NCBI GenBank assembly: GCA_947462335.1
Contig: OX381710.1
Coordinates: forward strand, 25,823,772-25,887,771
Reading direction: 5' to 3'
Source of the DNA: Harmothoe impar
Lineage: Eukaryota > Annelida > Polychaeta > Phyllodocida > Polynoidae
Length of the DNA stretch: 64,000 nucleotides
Below are positions 35,169 to 48,426 of the stretch, one piece after another. The translations under genes were made by a program, and so were the position numbers. The first letter of the stretch is position 1. Each line of letters opens with the position of its first letter. The notes beneath the pieces are model-generated. The model had not been told where the DNA came from. It made no database searches and saw nothing but the letters and a program-made list of their open reading frames with translations.

Positions 35169-38100
35169 TTCACATGGTCCCACAAACACGTCATAAATAA
35201 GGGGTGCTGGACAATGCCAACCACCAGGGTCTCATGTACATGTATCCTAATGTCGATGGGTATGGACGATATGACTATATTGCCTGGAGTTCTCTACCTG
35301 GTTCTCTCTGCACCCCCAGCCCAGGTTTGTCCACAGCCGGCCCCATGCTGCCTAGTTTACATGTTACATATAGCATGTTAACTTAGGCTGGTGCTAATCC
35401 CTCACCATGTACACATTGGCTGCACACAGGGCTGGTGCTGGTGCTGGTATTATACCACTTAGACTACTTACCTACCCTAGCATTATGGTGTCACCTTCCA
35501 CGCCTAGAACCTTCAGGTACACTCCCACAAAGTATGAAGATGTTCAGCAGTTTTACTCGGGTATTCCTCGAAAACGTTCTGGCATCTTAACTTATCATGT
35601 AGTATCTAAAACTACTAAAGGAAGTTAATAGATTAAATATATGTTCATATTACCTGTGAGATGATTCTAATCTAAGACTTAACATGGGTCAGTAATTTGA
35701 TTTTGAGATATATTATTGATGTGATCATGCTTGGAGTCATACCCATAGACACATGTCTTCTTCTAGACTAGAGATTACGCAGTCCATCCAAAAAGTACCG
35801 GGTGACATACGGTATACATAGAGCCTGATCGGAGCTTTCTCTAATCCACTTAACCTGCTAGGGTCCGGCCAGATGTAATTCATATAATGCCCTGCCGTGT
35901 GCTTTGTTCGATATTATCCTATCCACCTGTCTCCATACACATGTGTGATAATCCGCAAACTATTGGTTATGGATTGCATGGGTCTATATGTATATGATTC
36001 TACAGCTAAACACGAAATATAATATATGTATGAATCGACCAGAATCACCTCATTATGGATTAGATAAAAATGTAAGACTACATGTCCTTGTAAAATGAAG
36101 AGAGTCATAAACAGCAGCAATGCATTTACTGACTTGCCACAAGACAAGGCAGCCATGCTGAACTTTGTCATTTATAGAAGGCATAGCTTCATTTTGACCG
36201 ATCCCACTCAAGAGAATTATGACAAATGATGGTCCCCATGTCCAGAGGAACATCCCATGATACATACCATTTAAATTTTGAAATGTACATATCAAACTAT
36301 ATACATGTAAATCCAGCCACTGTCTCTACCTTGTACTTTAGTTCTCACCATCCTTGACCCCTTGTGCCCAGGTGTGGCTCGGATTTAACACACAAACAGA
36401 TTAACGAGGATTAAGGCCGGATTAACAGGTTCTTATTGACTTTGTCGTATAACGGGGGCAGGTTGGGATTATTGTAGTAACGGGGAGTCTCCCCAGGGGG
36501 TGTGCTGGTCGGTCTGCAGGGTGCATCAGTCAGAGACAGGAGGTCTCAGTCTGGTATACAAGATTATGTATTTTCTCAAACCCAGTCTACTCAGCGAGCT
36601 TCACTTCCCATCCATGCATCTCTCTCCTTCACTCCCTGCCTCACCACCCTCCATTCACCACTCTCTGCTCTGATTGTTGTATTGTTCTACATGTGAGGCA
36701 ACCTACAGATACACAGTCTGAGTATCGAGATCAGAAGGCACGCCTTTTGTCACCGTGTGTGTGTGTGTGTGTGTGGGGGGGGGGGGGGTCCCACTACACC
36801 CTCCTCCTCCCTAAACCTCACACCTGCTATATGGTGTTATGGTGTGAATAGAGATTAAATATATCTACTGATCCTCACCAACACTACCCCTGACAAAGGA
36901 TCTGAGTTGGGGATAACGTCGCCATGTTTATTACACTACTTCAAAACCATTGCTGGCTACTAGTATTAAAAGGAATGTTGATGAGCTGTGTACGTTCTAC
37001 TAAGAATGCAAAAGCAGATTTATCAGCCTATCACTCTGTGGGTCAGCAAAGTATTAACTTTGTAGCAGCTGGTATTAACTTTCTATATATATATTTTTTT
37101 TTATGTATGTACCTTTGCAGGTATTACCTGTTTGGCTGTTATGTGAGTTGGAATTGCTGTTTGTATGTCAAGGGTGGGGGGGGGGGGTGGAACCTGTAAA
37201 TGGGAAATGTGTAATGTATGGATTACAGGTATCTGTTTACACACTTCCTGCATATCCATACCAAGAAAAATTAAAACAAATACTAATACATGTTTTTTCA
37301 GGTTGATAAAAGTAATGTCCATAGCTATACTTGCACAACTACTTTCACATCTCCCTTGGCAAACATAGCTAGTCAGTAAACATACCCCTTCTGCACACCC
37401 ACATTGTGTGGTAATTAGCACTACATAATACCCACCATGATTTCTGCATATTAGCTCTATAAACAGCAACCTGGGGTGTGACCCCCCTTTGAGGTTTTGG
37501 TCGTGACATCAAAGAGGGAGGGGACAGGTGTCTGTGTGACTAACACACCCAGACAGAGTTTACCGTAACACATTGTCACACCTGCAGTATAGGTGTCACA
37601 CCTGTAGGTGTCACTGTCACCAGGTGTCACACACCGTAACATCAAACGGTCAAAACGCTCACTGTGGTTGTACGATTTGTCCCCCCCCCCCACTTACTAA
37701 TAAAAGCTGTGTCTCTGGTTCACACTGAGGGGGGAGGGGGTGATACATTTCTCACATCTTGCCAGTGCACTTTTAATTTTTGGCCTTACTATTGGACAGT
37801 GATACCTGGAGGGGGAGACGGAGACATGTAGAGAGGCACATAATGCCATCACTAGTACATGTAGTAACACCACTGACACTGACAAGTTACAAAGTTAATA
37901 CTACATTCCATGTAATAATTATGTACCCCTAGGCATATGTCTTACATTATGTTAGGCTGTCTCAGCTCCATGGTGGATATATAGCATTGTGTACACTGCC
38001 CACCTGTCAGGGTTACACACCAACACAGGTGACCACACTGGTCTAGGTACCTGGGCCTCCAGGTGGTCAGAGGAAATAGTTCCTTGTTGACAGAGTTGTG

Positions 38101-38742
38101 GTCGGATTGGCATGGAGGTGGTGCTATTGGGGTCTATTGGCAGAGGGTAAGACAAACTGAGGGACTGAGGTACACCGCAGCCATGCATAGAGAGAGCATG
38201 GGATGGAGACTATGATGGAAAAACCCTCAGGGAAACAGTCCCGAACTCATTAGGGACGGATACATTGCACTCATGAGCAAGAAACTTTACATGTACATGC
38301 ATTATTGGATACATATATATTGAGTAACAAGTTGAATCGCATTTTTGCATGTCGAAGGGCATCAACATTTTTTTTTGAGCATACATACATGGGCAAACAT
38401 TGTACTATTACCATATTAATTTAGAGAAAAGACAGGAGCAGGAAGGTTGCCATGTTATTACAGACTAGCAGAATGTGTCCCTTCTGGCCCCAAGTGTGCC
38501 CACGTGGCTATAAACAGTGCTGCCTCCTGGTGGGGAAACACAAGGTGCCTGTTAGCTGCCTGTCTGTAAGGTATCACAGAATGCTGCTACACTCTGTCTC
38601 AGGATATTGGTCAGATTATAGACAATGTGAAACTTTGGTGAAAAGTTTCTCTTAGAAAGGTTGCTTGCAACATGTTATACTGTGAGAGATGTACTTTGGT
38701 CCCTGATTGTAGCTCAGGTCAGGTCTGTCATTGTGTAGATAT
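35169..38742. other. Unassigned sequence
   Basis: No exon is supported. A (GT)n plus poly-G tract (36755-36788), a G run near 37174-37185 and a C run near 37681-37691 stand out. Short repeats of ggtgtcac(acc) occur at about 37577-37635. Confidence 0.35.
36755..36788. repeat. (GT)10 running into G14
   Basis: Ten GT dinucleotides are followed directly by fourteen G. This is a simple repeat with G-quadruplex potential. Confidence 0.85.
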
Positions 38743-39018
38743 GGCTTCCTACCTCCATGTCACAGAGACACAGCATAACTGAGTGTAGGGTAAGAGGTGT
38801 AGGAGGGTTTGTTACTTTGTGGGGAGGTCTGACTTCCTACCTCCATGTCATAGAGACACATGCAGTATAACTGAGTGTAGGGTGAGAGGTGTAGGATGAT
38901 TTGTTACTCTGTGGGGAGGTCTGACTTCCTACCTCCATGTCACAGAGACACAGTATAACTGAGGGTAGGGTGAGAGGTGTAGGAGGCTTTGTTACTTTGT
39001 GGGGTGGTCTGGCTTCCT
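38743..39018. repeat. 88-bp tandem repeat, three copies plus a stub
   Basis: The copies are 38743-38830 (88 bp), 38831-38922 (92 bp, with a small insertion) and 38923-39010 (88 bp), followed by the first few bases of a fourth. Each begins near GACTTCCTACCTCCATGTCA and ends near GTGGGGAGGTCTG. The copies are highly similar, so the expansion is recent. Not coding. Confidence 0.9.
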
Positions 39019-40315
39019 CCTGTGTTACAACAGGCACCTCTCAGGTCTCTGCCGCACATTCCTCACACACCTGACATTCCTGTGTGAAGCCAAACCCAAT
39101 ACTGCACCACTTAATTGGATACCTGTACATTACCTCATATATGGCCACTTTAAGAAAACTTATTTTCCAGACTTCCGGTATCAGAACAACCATTTTGTCT
39201 ATAGCACCCATACTAACGTTCAATTAGATTTAATAGCCTACACTTATGCGGATCTATAGATGGGGGGGTCCTCATGTTGAACGTTGATTTTAAGAAATGG
39301 CCATGTAGCCGTGTCGAATTTAGCCATCCACCCCCATGGGCCCTACTTATCCATATTCTATTGTTAGCACACCTTTAGGACACAACAACTTGTGACATAG
39401 TAGCTTTGATAATATGATAACATACGTTTAATGTTGAAATAGATTTCAGGTATGGCATCGTACATGTTATGTGTGGTGGTGGTGGTGGTGGGGGAGGGGG
39501 TGAAGCATGCTCACGTGCCTCCTACGCCCCCAGGCTGAAGCCCCATAACGGCACCTCAGTGTTGAACTACAATAGGCACCCTAATGGTTAAAGTGTGGTG
39601 TATATGTACAGGATAAGTGGTCTGTAATACAATGTAAACTACACACCCGGGGGGTTGGTGTAAACAGGCAGTTAGGGAGTTGTGTGCGCTCAGCTACAGA
39701 CTAGTACAGTGTTGTGCTACCATTGTTATAATGTAGATGTATGTGTGTTTATCCATCGATACCACTTCATGTATTGTGCTGCTCTTATAAACATCTACAA
39801 AAGTTAGGGTTCGATGAGTACCGGTACGTGCATAAACACCATGGGACCTTTGTCAGGTTGTCAATGCAATGTGGGGTGTCACGTTGGAGGTGCATCTCAT
39901 CAGGATTTCCAGAAAGCTGCATTAATGTATACTCATTATTTTATAACTGTTTTTTTCCTGATAGCCATAGATATTACCCTTTTTTTTAATTGAATTTTGT
40001 ATTGAATTTGAATTTGCTTATTGCACGAAGTCGTTCTGTACCAGAACGTTTTTCGTCGAGCACAAGAAGAAGTAACAAGAATTCTTTGGGTCCAACGATG
40101 CACAGTATGTCAATCTAATATAAATGTCAAATGTATGATATGATGAGCTTTATATATTAATAGAGTAGGCCTACTAAGTAACTAACTTGTGAAACATATT
40201 TGATAGTGTGTCCACATCCAACTACACGATCAATAGTAAGTTGTCGCAATATACACTTGTTCAACTCTCTCTTTTCGTCAAAAAGCTATAACATTGATAT
40301 TGTTACTTGTAGGTG

Positions 40316-40348
40316 TGACGTCATGACTACGTCAGAGGGATGACGTCA
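40316..40348 (+). promoter_or_regulatory. Two full CRE palindromes and an upstream ORF at the gene start
   Basis: TGACGTCA occurs at 40316-40323 and 40341-40348. Between them an ATG at 40323 opens a six-codon frame (MTTSEG) whose TGA stop at 40341-40343 overlaps the main ATG at 40340 as ATGA. CREB/ATF-type control and translational coupling or inhibition are inferences. An acceptor-like AG at 40311-40312 leaves open whether this is a promoter-proximal first exon or an exon spliced to a distant 5' leader. Confidence 0.4.
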
Positions 40349-40405
40349 GAGGTCGTCATGGAGGACGAGTACAAGGAGATAGAGCTATATCTCCGCCAGG
40401 CCCAG
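40340..40405 (+). CDS. Exon 1 of an unrecognised protein gene (start codon)
   Basis: The frame reads MTSEVVMEDEYKEIELYLRQ then AQ, and ends exactly at a codon boundary before a good donor, CAG|GTGAGT, at 40406. A second in-frame ATG at 40358 (gtcATGG) is also in good context. The acidic, helical sequence runs smoothly into the next exon at 57465 (AEIGQALSNLE), giving regularly spaced hydrophobic residues as in an amphipathic helix or short coiled coil. This supports the join. The exon is short and I could not match it to a family. Confidence 0.5.
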
Positions 40406-41749
40406 GTGAGTTTAGGATCTTATCTACCAAACAGCAAATCTGTACATTGTTATGCAAATTGGAGGTAGGGCAATTGAATTATTTATTTTTTTAAAGATTT
40501 ACTCTCACCCATCACACTACACTTGTAGACTAGATGACTCAATAACACCAGGAATATGATCACCTGCGTCCTTTCTGTCTGACTAAGGGTGCCATCATTC
40601 GGCAATTGATTTTAAATCTACTTGTAATTTATATGCATAAAATCTTCACTACATGGACACTTTCATAATCTCATTAAAATGCCAAGCAACAATATTATTT
40701 ATTTTGGGTTAAGCATACTTCGCACTTTAACTGGCACAATGCAAAGCCTTGGACTGAAACATAGTAAAATGGCTCAAAGGTCCAAGGGACCCACATTCTT
40801 CCCTGCATTGTACTGTTGAGACTTGTGCTTGTTAAGAAGGAGGATACGCTATCAGAGGTGAAATCGGAGACAGTTGACATCCCTGTCACCAATACCTCAT
40901 GTGTGCACTTAAAGTGAAAACAGTTCAACGCGTTTAGACTACACTTTTATTACGAGGTTCTCAGAAAGGGTTCACACAGTGTGTCCGTATCCTTGGTAAC
41001 AATATGCTTGTACTGAGTGTAAAACTAAAAAACCTCTCTAAACAAATATACCAGGCATATCTTCTGCCACTAGTATAGACTACATAAGGGTTTACATTGA
41101 GCGTTATAAGGGATATATGCAAGTAAATGCATTATACACATTATCAACAATGAACTATACACATGTCCAATTTCTAGCAATACAAAGACGCGTGTTTTAA
41201 ATTATAAAAGCTAAAAGAATCGTAAACCCACCTGGTGTATGTAATAAAAACATCCCAAATAAGTGAAATCTTAGAGCCTTATACGGCGAAGAAGTGTTTA
41301 TCAATATAAAAAAACGTACACTTTTCAAAAAATAAAATGAGTAAGTGAGTGCGGGTGGTAGTATTGTTTTTCTTTTTGTATACCAGTTGCAGTTTTATAG
41401 TCACTGGTTCACAGGGCCTAAATCCTTGAGTGGCCTGAACTCTGATGCTGATGTGGCCACAGCAACAAATCTGCTCACACCCTCATGATACTTGACTCAT
41501 TTTCAATGATTCATGTAGGGATCAAACCTGTTGTGTACCAGACATCATGGTCACATATGACCCCCCCCCCCCCCCCATGATAAGATCAGAGCTGTTGCTG
41601 GTACAAGCCCTCTTTGTGCCCCTGTCAGCACACAACAGGCGCTGTGCAGTCTGTATTACATACCACGGGTATAGGGCTGTAACAGGACGACTGCAGCACT
41701 GTGGTAGTGGCAGCAAGGGGAACTAAATCATGGGTATAACTCCAACATA

Positions 41750-42281
41750 CAGTGGCCCAGGAGGTTCAAATTCTTTAGTATTTTGAAATTGAAAATTTAC
41801 TTCAACTTGCAAAAAGAACACCTGACTTGAGAGTGAGAACTCAACTTCATCCATCTACTGTCACCTGTCAACTGTCAATTGTGACAGGTATTCTAAGAAC
41901 TGTAGGTCACTCCACATATCATATGATATTCTTCAAAGGGTATGCCTTACAGGGTTCTGCATGTTGTGTCACACTGTGTGTTGCACAGTGTGGTGTAGAG
42001 TGTGGCGCAGAGTGTGATGTAGAGTAGGCTATGGCGCAGAGAGTGAGTAACTGAAGTTGGAGTTTTAACTTCTCATTCTACTTTCAACTTTACTATTTGC
42101 ATTGTTTTTGGTTTCATGTAGTGTTGAAAGATAGCAGTCACAAGTTGGTCTAGTTGAGTCGACAGTTGACAGGTGACAGTAGATGGATAAACTTGGAATT
42201 TCACTTTCAAGTTGTTTCTTTGCAAGTTGAAGTAAATTTTCAATTTCAATATTATAAAAAAAGGAGCCTCCTGGGCCACTG
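41750..42281. mobile_element. TA-flanked foldback MITE, 532 bp
   Basis: The ends CAGTGGCCCAGGAGG are perfectly inverted with TA outside both (41748-41749, 42282-42283). The arms continue for about 140 bp with gaps, through ttgaaattgaaaatttactt, cttgcaaa, and atccatctactgtcacctgt and their complements. The centre repeats gagtgtg(g/a)(c/t)g-type units. No transposase. Probably a Tc1/mariner-type non-autonomous element. Confidence 0.7.
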
Positions 42282-42964
42282 TACTAACAGTCGTCTCCAT
42301 GACAATAGCCATGAAGATGTGTGCATCGTGGGTGGTTACTGTAGAGGTGTATACAAAATAAGCGTTCCTTTAGAATATGGCCTGTCAGATGTTACAGGTT
42401 CAAGGGATAATTAGAGGCCATTGGAGCTTCCGACCTTGGCGTCCTTTCGTGCCTGTGGTTTTTGGAATGATATAGCAAATGAGTGCTGATGTGTGTTTAA
42501 TGATGGATAAGGAAAGTGATGACTCTGGTTCTAAAGGCTCTGGTTCAGGGGCCCTGGTCAAAGTGTTTTGTATGTTAGGGACAATTGAGCTTTTGGACAC
42601 GCAATATGTGATATCTTGCTAAGGGTGGTATGTGTGTTGCAGTGTATTTATATAAATACAGTGTATTTTATACATGTTGATAACAAGCTCACAATGCCCA
42701 ATGTAAGACTATGGCCACATGCTAGGGGTGACTATATACAGTGCTTCCACATGTACACACATAGGAGGAGGGGTATATAGGGGTAGTAGGTGTGTGACAG
42801 TATACATACCCTCAGTGTCCTCACGTGCCTACTGTCAGCACCCTGACATCTACATAAACCACTCTCTGTCACGGCAGTCAATGTCTGCTCACCAGTAGAC
42901 ACATACCCCATTCTATACTGTGTCCATTATGCATACATTACAAGGTTATACGTGTATAAACTCA

Positions 42965-43130
42965 GAGGCAGACCCAGGAATTTGAAAAAGCGGAGTGGGG
43001 GGGGGGCTGGTTCACTCTTCAACACCAACGTACCAAAACGCGTTGTTGCATATAAATATAGTTTGAAAAAAATCTATATTATTTTCCAAAAATGGGTTGG
43101 GAGCCGGTTGGCACCCCTGGGTCTACCCTC
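42965..43130. mobile_element. Short MITE-like repeat with AGACCCAGG ends
   Basis: The left end AGGCAGACCCAGGAATTT pairs loosely with the inverted right end (reverse complement GAGGGTAGACCCAGGGGTGC). The interior has a G run and an AT-rich stretch. The boundaries are approximate. The 100-codon frame across it is not a recognisable protein. Confidence 0.35.
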
Positions 43131-44576
43131 TCCCAAGGGGCCCCTCCACCAAGACATCGAATTGAAAAGTCAATTGACAAAAATGACAAAACTAATAATG
43201 TTAATTGGCGATCACCTTCTTTCAACTGGATCAATTGATATACACATGTACTAATACGTACCGCGCGGTAATAGTATTATTAGACGGGAGTCAAAGTGAA
43301 AAGTGGGCTGCTACAGAAAACACTGCCGTGCAAGGGGTAGTCTGGGGGTGGGGGTGAATAAGGATGGACTGAGGACACCCCTGGTGGTGTCGGAATAAGA
43401 ATAGCCTATTGTCTACTGGTGTGGTACAAGTGTCTTGTAGCAGGGGGTAAAGACGACCACACATGGTCCTAACATGTACCACGGGCACCCTGCCCACACA
43501 CACTGTTCTAACCTGCCAATACATGCGGCATTCATAAACCACATCATTATACTGTATGCTGAAGCCACCATGTATTCGTATAGGTTTGGCAGCAAATGCA
43601 TCACTCCTCAAATCCCTTTGCTGCCTGCCCCTCCTTTCTCACTCCCTCCCTCCCTCCCTAAGATACCCCCATGTTGTTAAATAATGACCACTGCCTTAGG
43701 CCCTTCTTAGATCCCCACGATTTAGCTCTGCCTGAGGCGCACATCGGTCAGGCCACACCTCCCTGTTTGGTACCAGACTGCAGACCTCTCCACACCAGAC
43801 AAGTGGCTGCTGGCGCTGTGGGCCCAGGCTGTGGGCACAAAATAAGCCAATATTCCAGGGGCCTAAGGAGGACAGGACACACCCTTTTGTCACTCACCCC
43901 TGGATGGTTGAACCAGCCTGCCTATATTCTATATACCAACCCCTCTGGTATCCTTCCCTGATCTATTCTGCCATGCCTTCCCCACCATCCTCCTCTGTCC
44001 CCTCAATATCCTTCCTGCTCTCCTCCCCCTCCTGGCCTCTTGGGGCTCTTGCTCTGCCATACCGCTATCGTAATGTCCTACTGGCTCTATACTTGCTCCA
44101 GATCCCTGCCCTTCTCTGTCCCTGTCTTAATTGATGCATGTCCGTTTATGTTGCCATTCTGCCCACCCCTATATAATATGTATGCATCGCCCATTCCTAT
44201 ACAGGTATAACACTATGCTCCCTTTTAAGTGGCTCAACCACATCCCTTCTTTTCCTTGGCAGTGGCTCCCATATATCCCTACAGACTGATTCAGTGTCTG
44301 GCTCTGTATCCCCCCGACATCTGCCAGAAGGAATAAAGCCTTAGCACCAGTACTGACACCTCTGGTCACCCATCTGCCAAACAGTCTGTCTTAGGTTCTA
44401 TTTAGCCCTAACCATCTCAATGTGTGCACCCCAGTCCTGGAGAAATAAGCCTCAGATTACTCTATACAAGCATCGCCAAATATATACCATATTGGAAACT
44501 ATTTCCTTTTCACCCCATCTCCCTCCTCCCCCAAAACTACATCGTGCAGTATATAAAGCAATGGAAAACCATGCAA

Positions 44577-44581
<5 letters not shown>

Positions 44582-44649
<68 letters not shown>
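44582..44649. repeat. (AT)34 microsatellite
   Basis: A pure AT dinucleotide run of 68 bp, followed 20 bp later by three copies of tctcacccaccatg. Alternating tyrosine and isoleucine frames here are artefacts. Confidence 0.95.
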
Positions 44650-44654
<5 letters not shown>

Positions 44655-46462
44655 GTTATCTTTGTCTCACCCACCATGTCTCACCCACCATGTCTCACCC
44701 ACCATGTAGACAGAGCTGTTCTCGGTTTCATAAAATTGTCTAAATTTGACATCATTAGAGTTATGCCTCATCAATGGTATAATAAACACCATGGCATGGA
44801 CGTTCAATAATTATCCAGTGACTCAGACTAAAGAAAACAGGAGCCGTGGACTCGAGCATGTCCAATATTCAAGCATGCACCAGTGAGGCCAACGCCTTAG
44901 GCCTAAAAGTCTAATTAGGCCTGCCCACAGTGACCTATTGGGATAGCAGTATGATTATGAGACGTTCTGCCACCAATTCACACTAACATCAGGGAGGTGG
45001 ACAAAACGGGGCAGGGCAGGTAGGGGACAGGGCAAAGATTCAACATTGTAACTAACTACTAGTATAGCCAGTCCCAGAAGCGCCACTCTTGTGCTGTAAA
45101 TGCACTCCAGTGAGTTTGAATCGGAATAACTTCATTTTTCAAGATATCTAATTGACCGTAAGCGAATGAGTCACGAAGGACTAATTATGAGACTTGTCAG
45201 TTTGATGTGAAGAGGCAATTAGAATTTGTAGTTGTGTGTAATTAAGGATGTAGATGGATTCAGCATCGTCCTATAATCACACGCGACTGAAACATTTGAT
45301 TAACTGGAAATTTCAAACATTTTTATCAAATAAGGATGTATTACTTGGATATTTCCGAAAGTGGCATATATTATTAGTGTGGTAGGATTTCATTCTGAGA
45401 TAATCACAGCAATGCTGTGGTGATAGTTAGTTCAACAGATACAGCAGTTTCATATAAATGAGTCAAGTTTGTAAAATCATAACTACATGTGTTTTATGAA
45501 CTGAAAGCTAAACTATATCCATGCATAATATGGGTTTCTAGCTCTACAAACCAAACCACCAGGGGAAAAAGAAACAACAAACAACATTAAAAAATAAATC
45601 AGAAAAAAGCATTTCCTTCACCCTAGGCGCCCGTCTATTAGGTTCACCACACAGCCTCAACAGACAGTTAAAAAGTATTCAGTAAAGTAAATCACTGTCA
45701 GCCCTGAGTGTGGTGACGTGTGTAAAAACATGAGTAATGTGGTTACAATTGACCATACACTCTGCCCTATTCCATTACAGTGGTCCTTAGCACTGACTGC
45801 CAGAGCAGCGAGGACATTTTGCTCTGTCTTGCCCTTTTATAAACTTACAGACGTCTCCTGAATGTTGATACATTCACCACTCTGAAAAAATTGATTCTGT
45901 TTTGAATAAGAACCTACTTTGAAATAATTACCTGGTTCTAAAGTATATACTAACTAATGTCTAATGTATGCCCCGGGCATATCTTAAGCAGGTCTTATTA
46001 CGACGATTCTAGTAGCTTAAAGTAATAATGAAAGTTGCTGATACAGTTAAGAACGAGTTTAGATCAGTTATGTTTGCCAGGTAGGGCAAGGTTAGCCGAA
46101 ACAAGCCGTCAGAGTGTATCCTTGGTACATGTTTGTATAATGTAGGTGGACGTTCACAAATGACATCACTTATTTTCGGACCTGTTTTAAGCCACCCCTT
46201 TCACTACTTTGGGCAAATGAGTCTATAGGCCTCTACCGGGATCGGACTTGTTCCCGCACCCACACTGTTTACACTGACACCAGCAATCTCGTGAGACCTT
46301 GGTTCCGCTCGCCTGTTCCCCGGAAGCTATGGTGTGTGAGTGTCTGGTCACTGCCTAAGTCTCACGATAAATGGCGAGAACAGAACTAACATGGCTGCCC
46401 ATACGGAGAAATCCGAGACTTCGCTATAGAGATGCATAGCCTGTCACGTTGCGCCACAACAA

Positions 46463-46480
46463 CCCCCCCCCCCCCCCCCC
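46463..46480. repeat. Poly-C run of 18
   Basis: Eighteen uninterrupted C, the longest of many G/C homopolymers in this window. A full CRE palindrome TGACGTCA lies just downstream at 46500-46507. Confidence 0.9.
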
Positions 46481-47814
46481 GCTACCCCCTACTAGCTGGT
46501 GACGTCATTTCTGAACGTTCCCTCGGGTGACAGAGGTGAGAAGTCACCACGTGTCACACTGGTTACACATAAATCAGGCAGACAGCATGTGAAAAAATGT
46601 ACACAATAAATACAAACAGTCCCAAAACGTTCATGTAAAAAGGCACTAAATCCTTCAGATGTAAGAAATGACAAATAGCTTAAGTCCTCAATACATAACT
46701 GTGAAAAGGTAATACTGTGCACAGAATACTTAACCACAGGCATTTTTACGGAATTTTATCTATACAATGTATACATGTAGAAAAACACTTGGAAATGTCT
46801 TTACTGCCACTCTATAGACCCTCCCTCCTTTCCCTTTTTGACAAGTGTGCCAGTATGTGCCATATGAAAATGATAGTCGGGATTGTGCTGTGGTGTTTAC
46901 CAAGTAGGTGGCCCTAAAATATGTCAGATTTTGGATTGGTCTTGGAACCCTTTAAAAGAACCGTTCATTCAAGACTTGCTAATGGAATACAAAAGGAAGT
47001 TTTAACGTGCTAATACAGTACAGTGACAGTATGTGAGCAACGTTTTCGACTCTTTGAAATAACAGGAAAAGAAAAAGTCCCAAGGGTCTGTACATGAGCC
47101 GTCCCCAATAAGAGAGAGGAGAAAAGAAAAGACAACTGAAACGTCATCTGTCAGACCTATATAGCTGGTATTGGACACTGGTAAACAGCACAGACAGCGT
47201 TTCTTATACTTTCTATTGCAGATAAAAAGATACAGATTTACTATGGCCGCACTAACTGGGACTACACTTAAGGCAGTGTTATAAACTATAGACTGGTGTT
47301 GTTGTGTCTAAATGTGATTCATTGAGGTGTGAGTTACAAACCTCCCCCCATGAGTGGAGGTCTTTCTCTATCTTTTCCCCTCGTCTATTCTGTTTGTTTT
47401 GGGCAATAGGTTCACTCTTTCTTATCCAACAGCTTTGGGGGAAAACGTTAAAACTATTTAAGGCGCTGTCGGTGGTTTTTGGTTATTCAAAGTTTTTGTC
47501 TATATAGTGTATGAGCCCTCGACTATTTCAAAGAGCAGTACATGCCATAGTGGAATTTGGACCTGTCAAGGAGGACGTTCTGTGTATCTTTACCATGGTA
47601 ACACTGTGTAGCTCGTGTAGCTAAGCCAATGTCCTCATACCTCCCTGAATAGCTGGTATATGCATACACACTATTGCCATTTGTAGACGTGTAAAACCCA
47701 GGACATCACATTGACAAAATGGCCCTTGCATTCACATATAAATTAGCTGATATCAAGTAGTCCTATTGAAAGAGATAGCATATGGTACCACCAGGAAGAT
47801 TTATCTGTTCCCTT

Positions 47815-48108
47815 AGGGAGTGGTGATTTTTTAACAACAGGGGGGGGGGGGGTTGGTGGATTTGGGGGGGGACCAAACAAATTTGGACCTCTCTTGAGGG
47901 GGGGACCAAAAAAATTGCACCCCTTTTTAGCGAAAAAGCCCGCGCTTTACTATAGCTCAAAGGGGCCGGCCGCGCTCAATTTCAACTTGCCTGAGTGGGG
48001 GGACCAAAAAAATGTCAGCCCCTCCTGTGGGGGGGGACCGAAAAAATTTCGACCCGCTCGCGCGAAAATCCACCAACCCCCCCTGTTGTTAATAAATGAC
48101 CACTCCCT
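47815..48108. mobile_element. MITE, AGGGAGTGG family, long copy
   Basis: Inverted ends AGGGAGTGGT(G/C)ATTT continue into TTAACAACAGGGGGGG and TTGGTGGATTT on both sides. Inside, the block gggggaccaaa(c/a)aaa occurs four times, interspersed with cgcgctttactatagctc and gcgcgaaaa. The ends match 8089-8267. Non-coding. Confidence 0.6.
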
Positions 48109-48249
48109 TACTTTGTCATGTAATGTCTATAAAAAGTAGATTTATTATGACTGAAATAAAATTAAAGATCATAGCATCACACAACTGTTAAGAACTGTCA
48201 GTTACCGCTCATCCCATATCAAAATCGAGAGAAACTTAGGAGGACCAAG

Positions 48250-48426
48250 ATGGGCAAGAAGAAATACCTCACCTCATACATTGCCTTCTTCAGTGGGATG
48301 GGAGGGGCAGGTTACACACAAAGATGTAACCACGGCCTTTTACCAGTTCTAAGGAGTATATTTAAAACGTTTCGCCACTCCTCTATGGAGCCCCACTACG
48401 TAACACGTCACACTAATTTCTACTAA
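48250..48426 (+). CDS. Small open frame, 58 codons, unrecognised
   Basis: An ATG in good context (ccaagATGG) starts MGKKKYLTSYIAFFSGMGGA, continuing to a TAA at 48424. The first third looks protein-like: a basic start, then an aromatic/hydrophobic patch. The rest does not. There is no acceptor or donor of quality nearby. It lies in the long intron of the + strand gene and may be chance. Confidence 0.18.
   Translation: MGKKKYLTSYIAFFSGMGGAGYTQRCNHGLLPVLRSIFKTFRHSSMEPHYVTRHTNFY

Noticed and set aside
44420..44743. Frames containing Tyr-Ile repeats
   Set aside because: Translation of the (AT)34 microsatellite.
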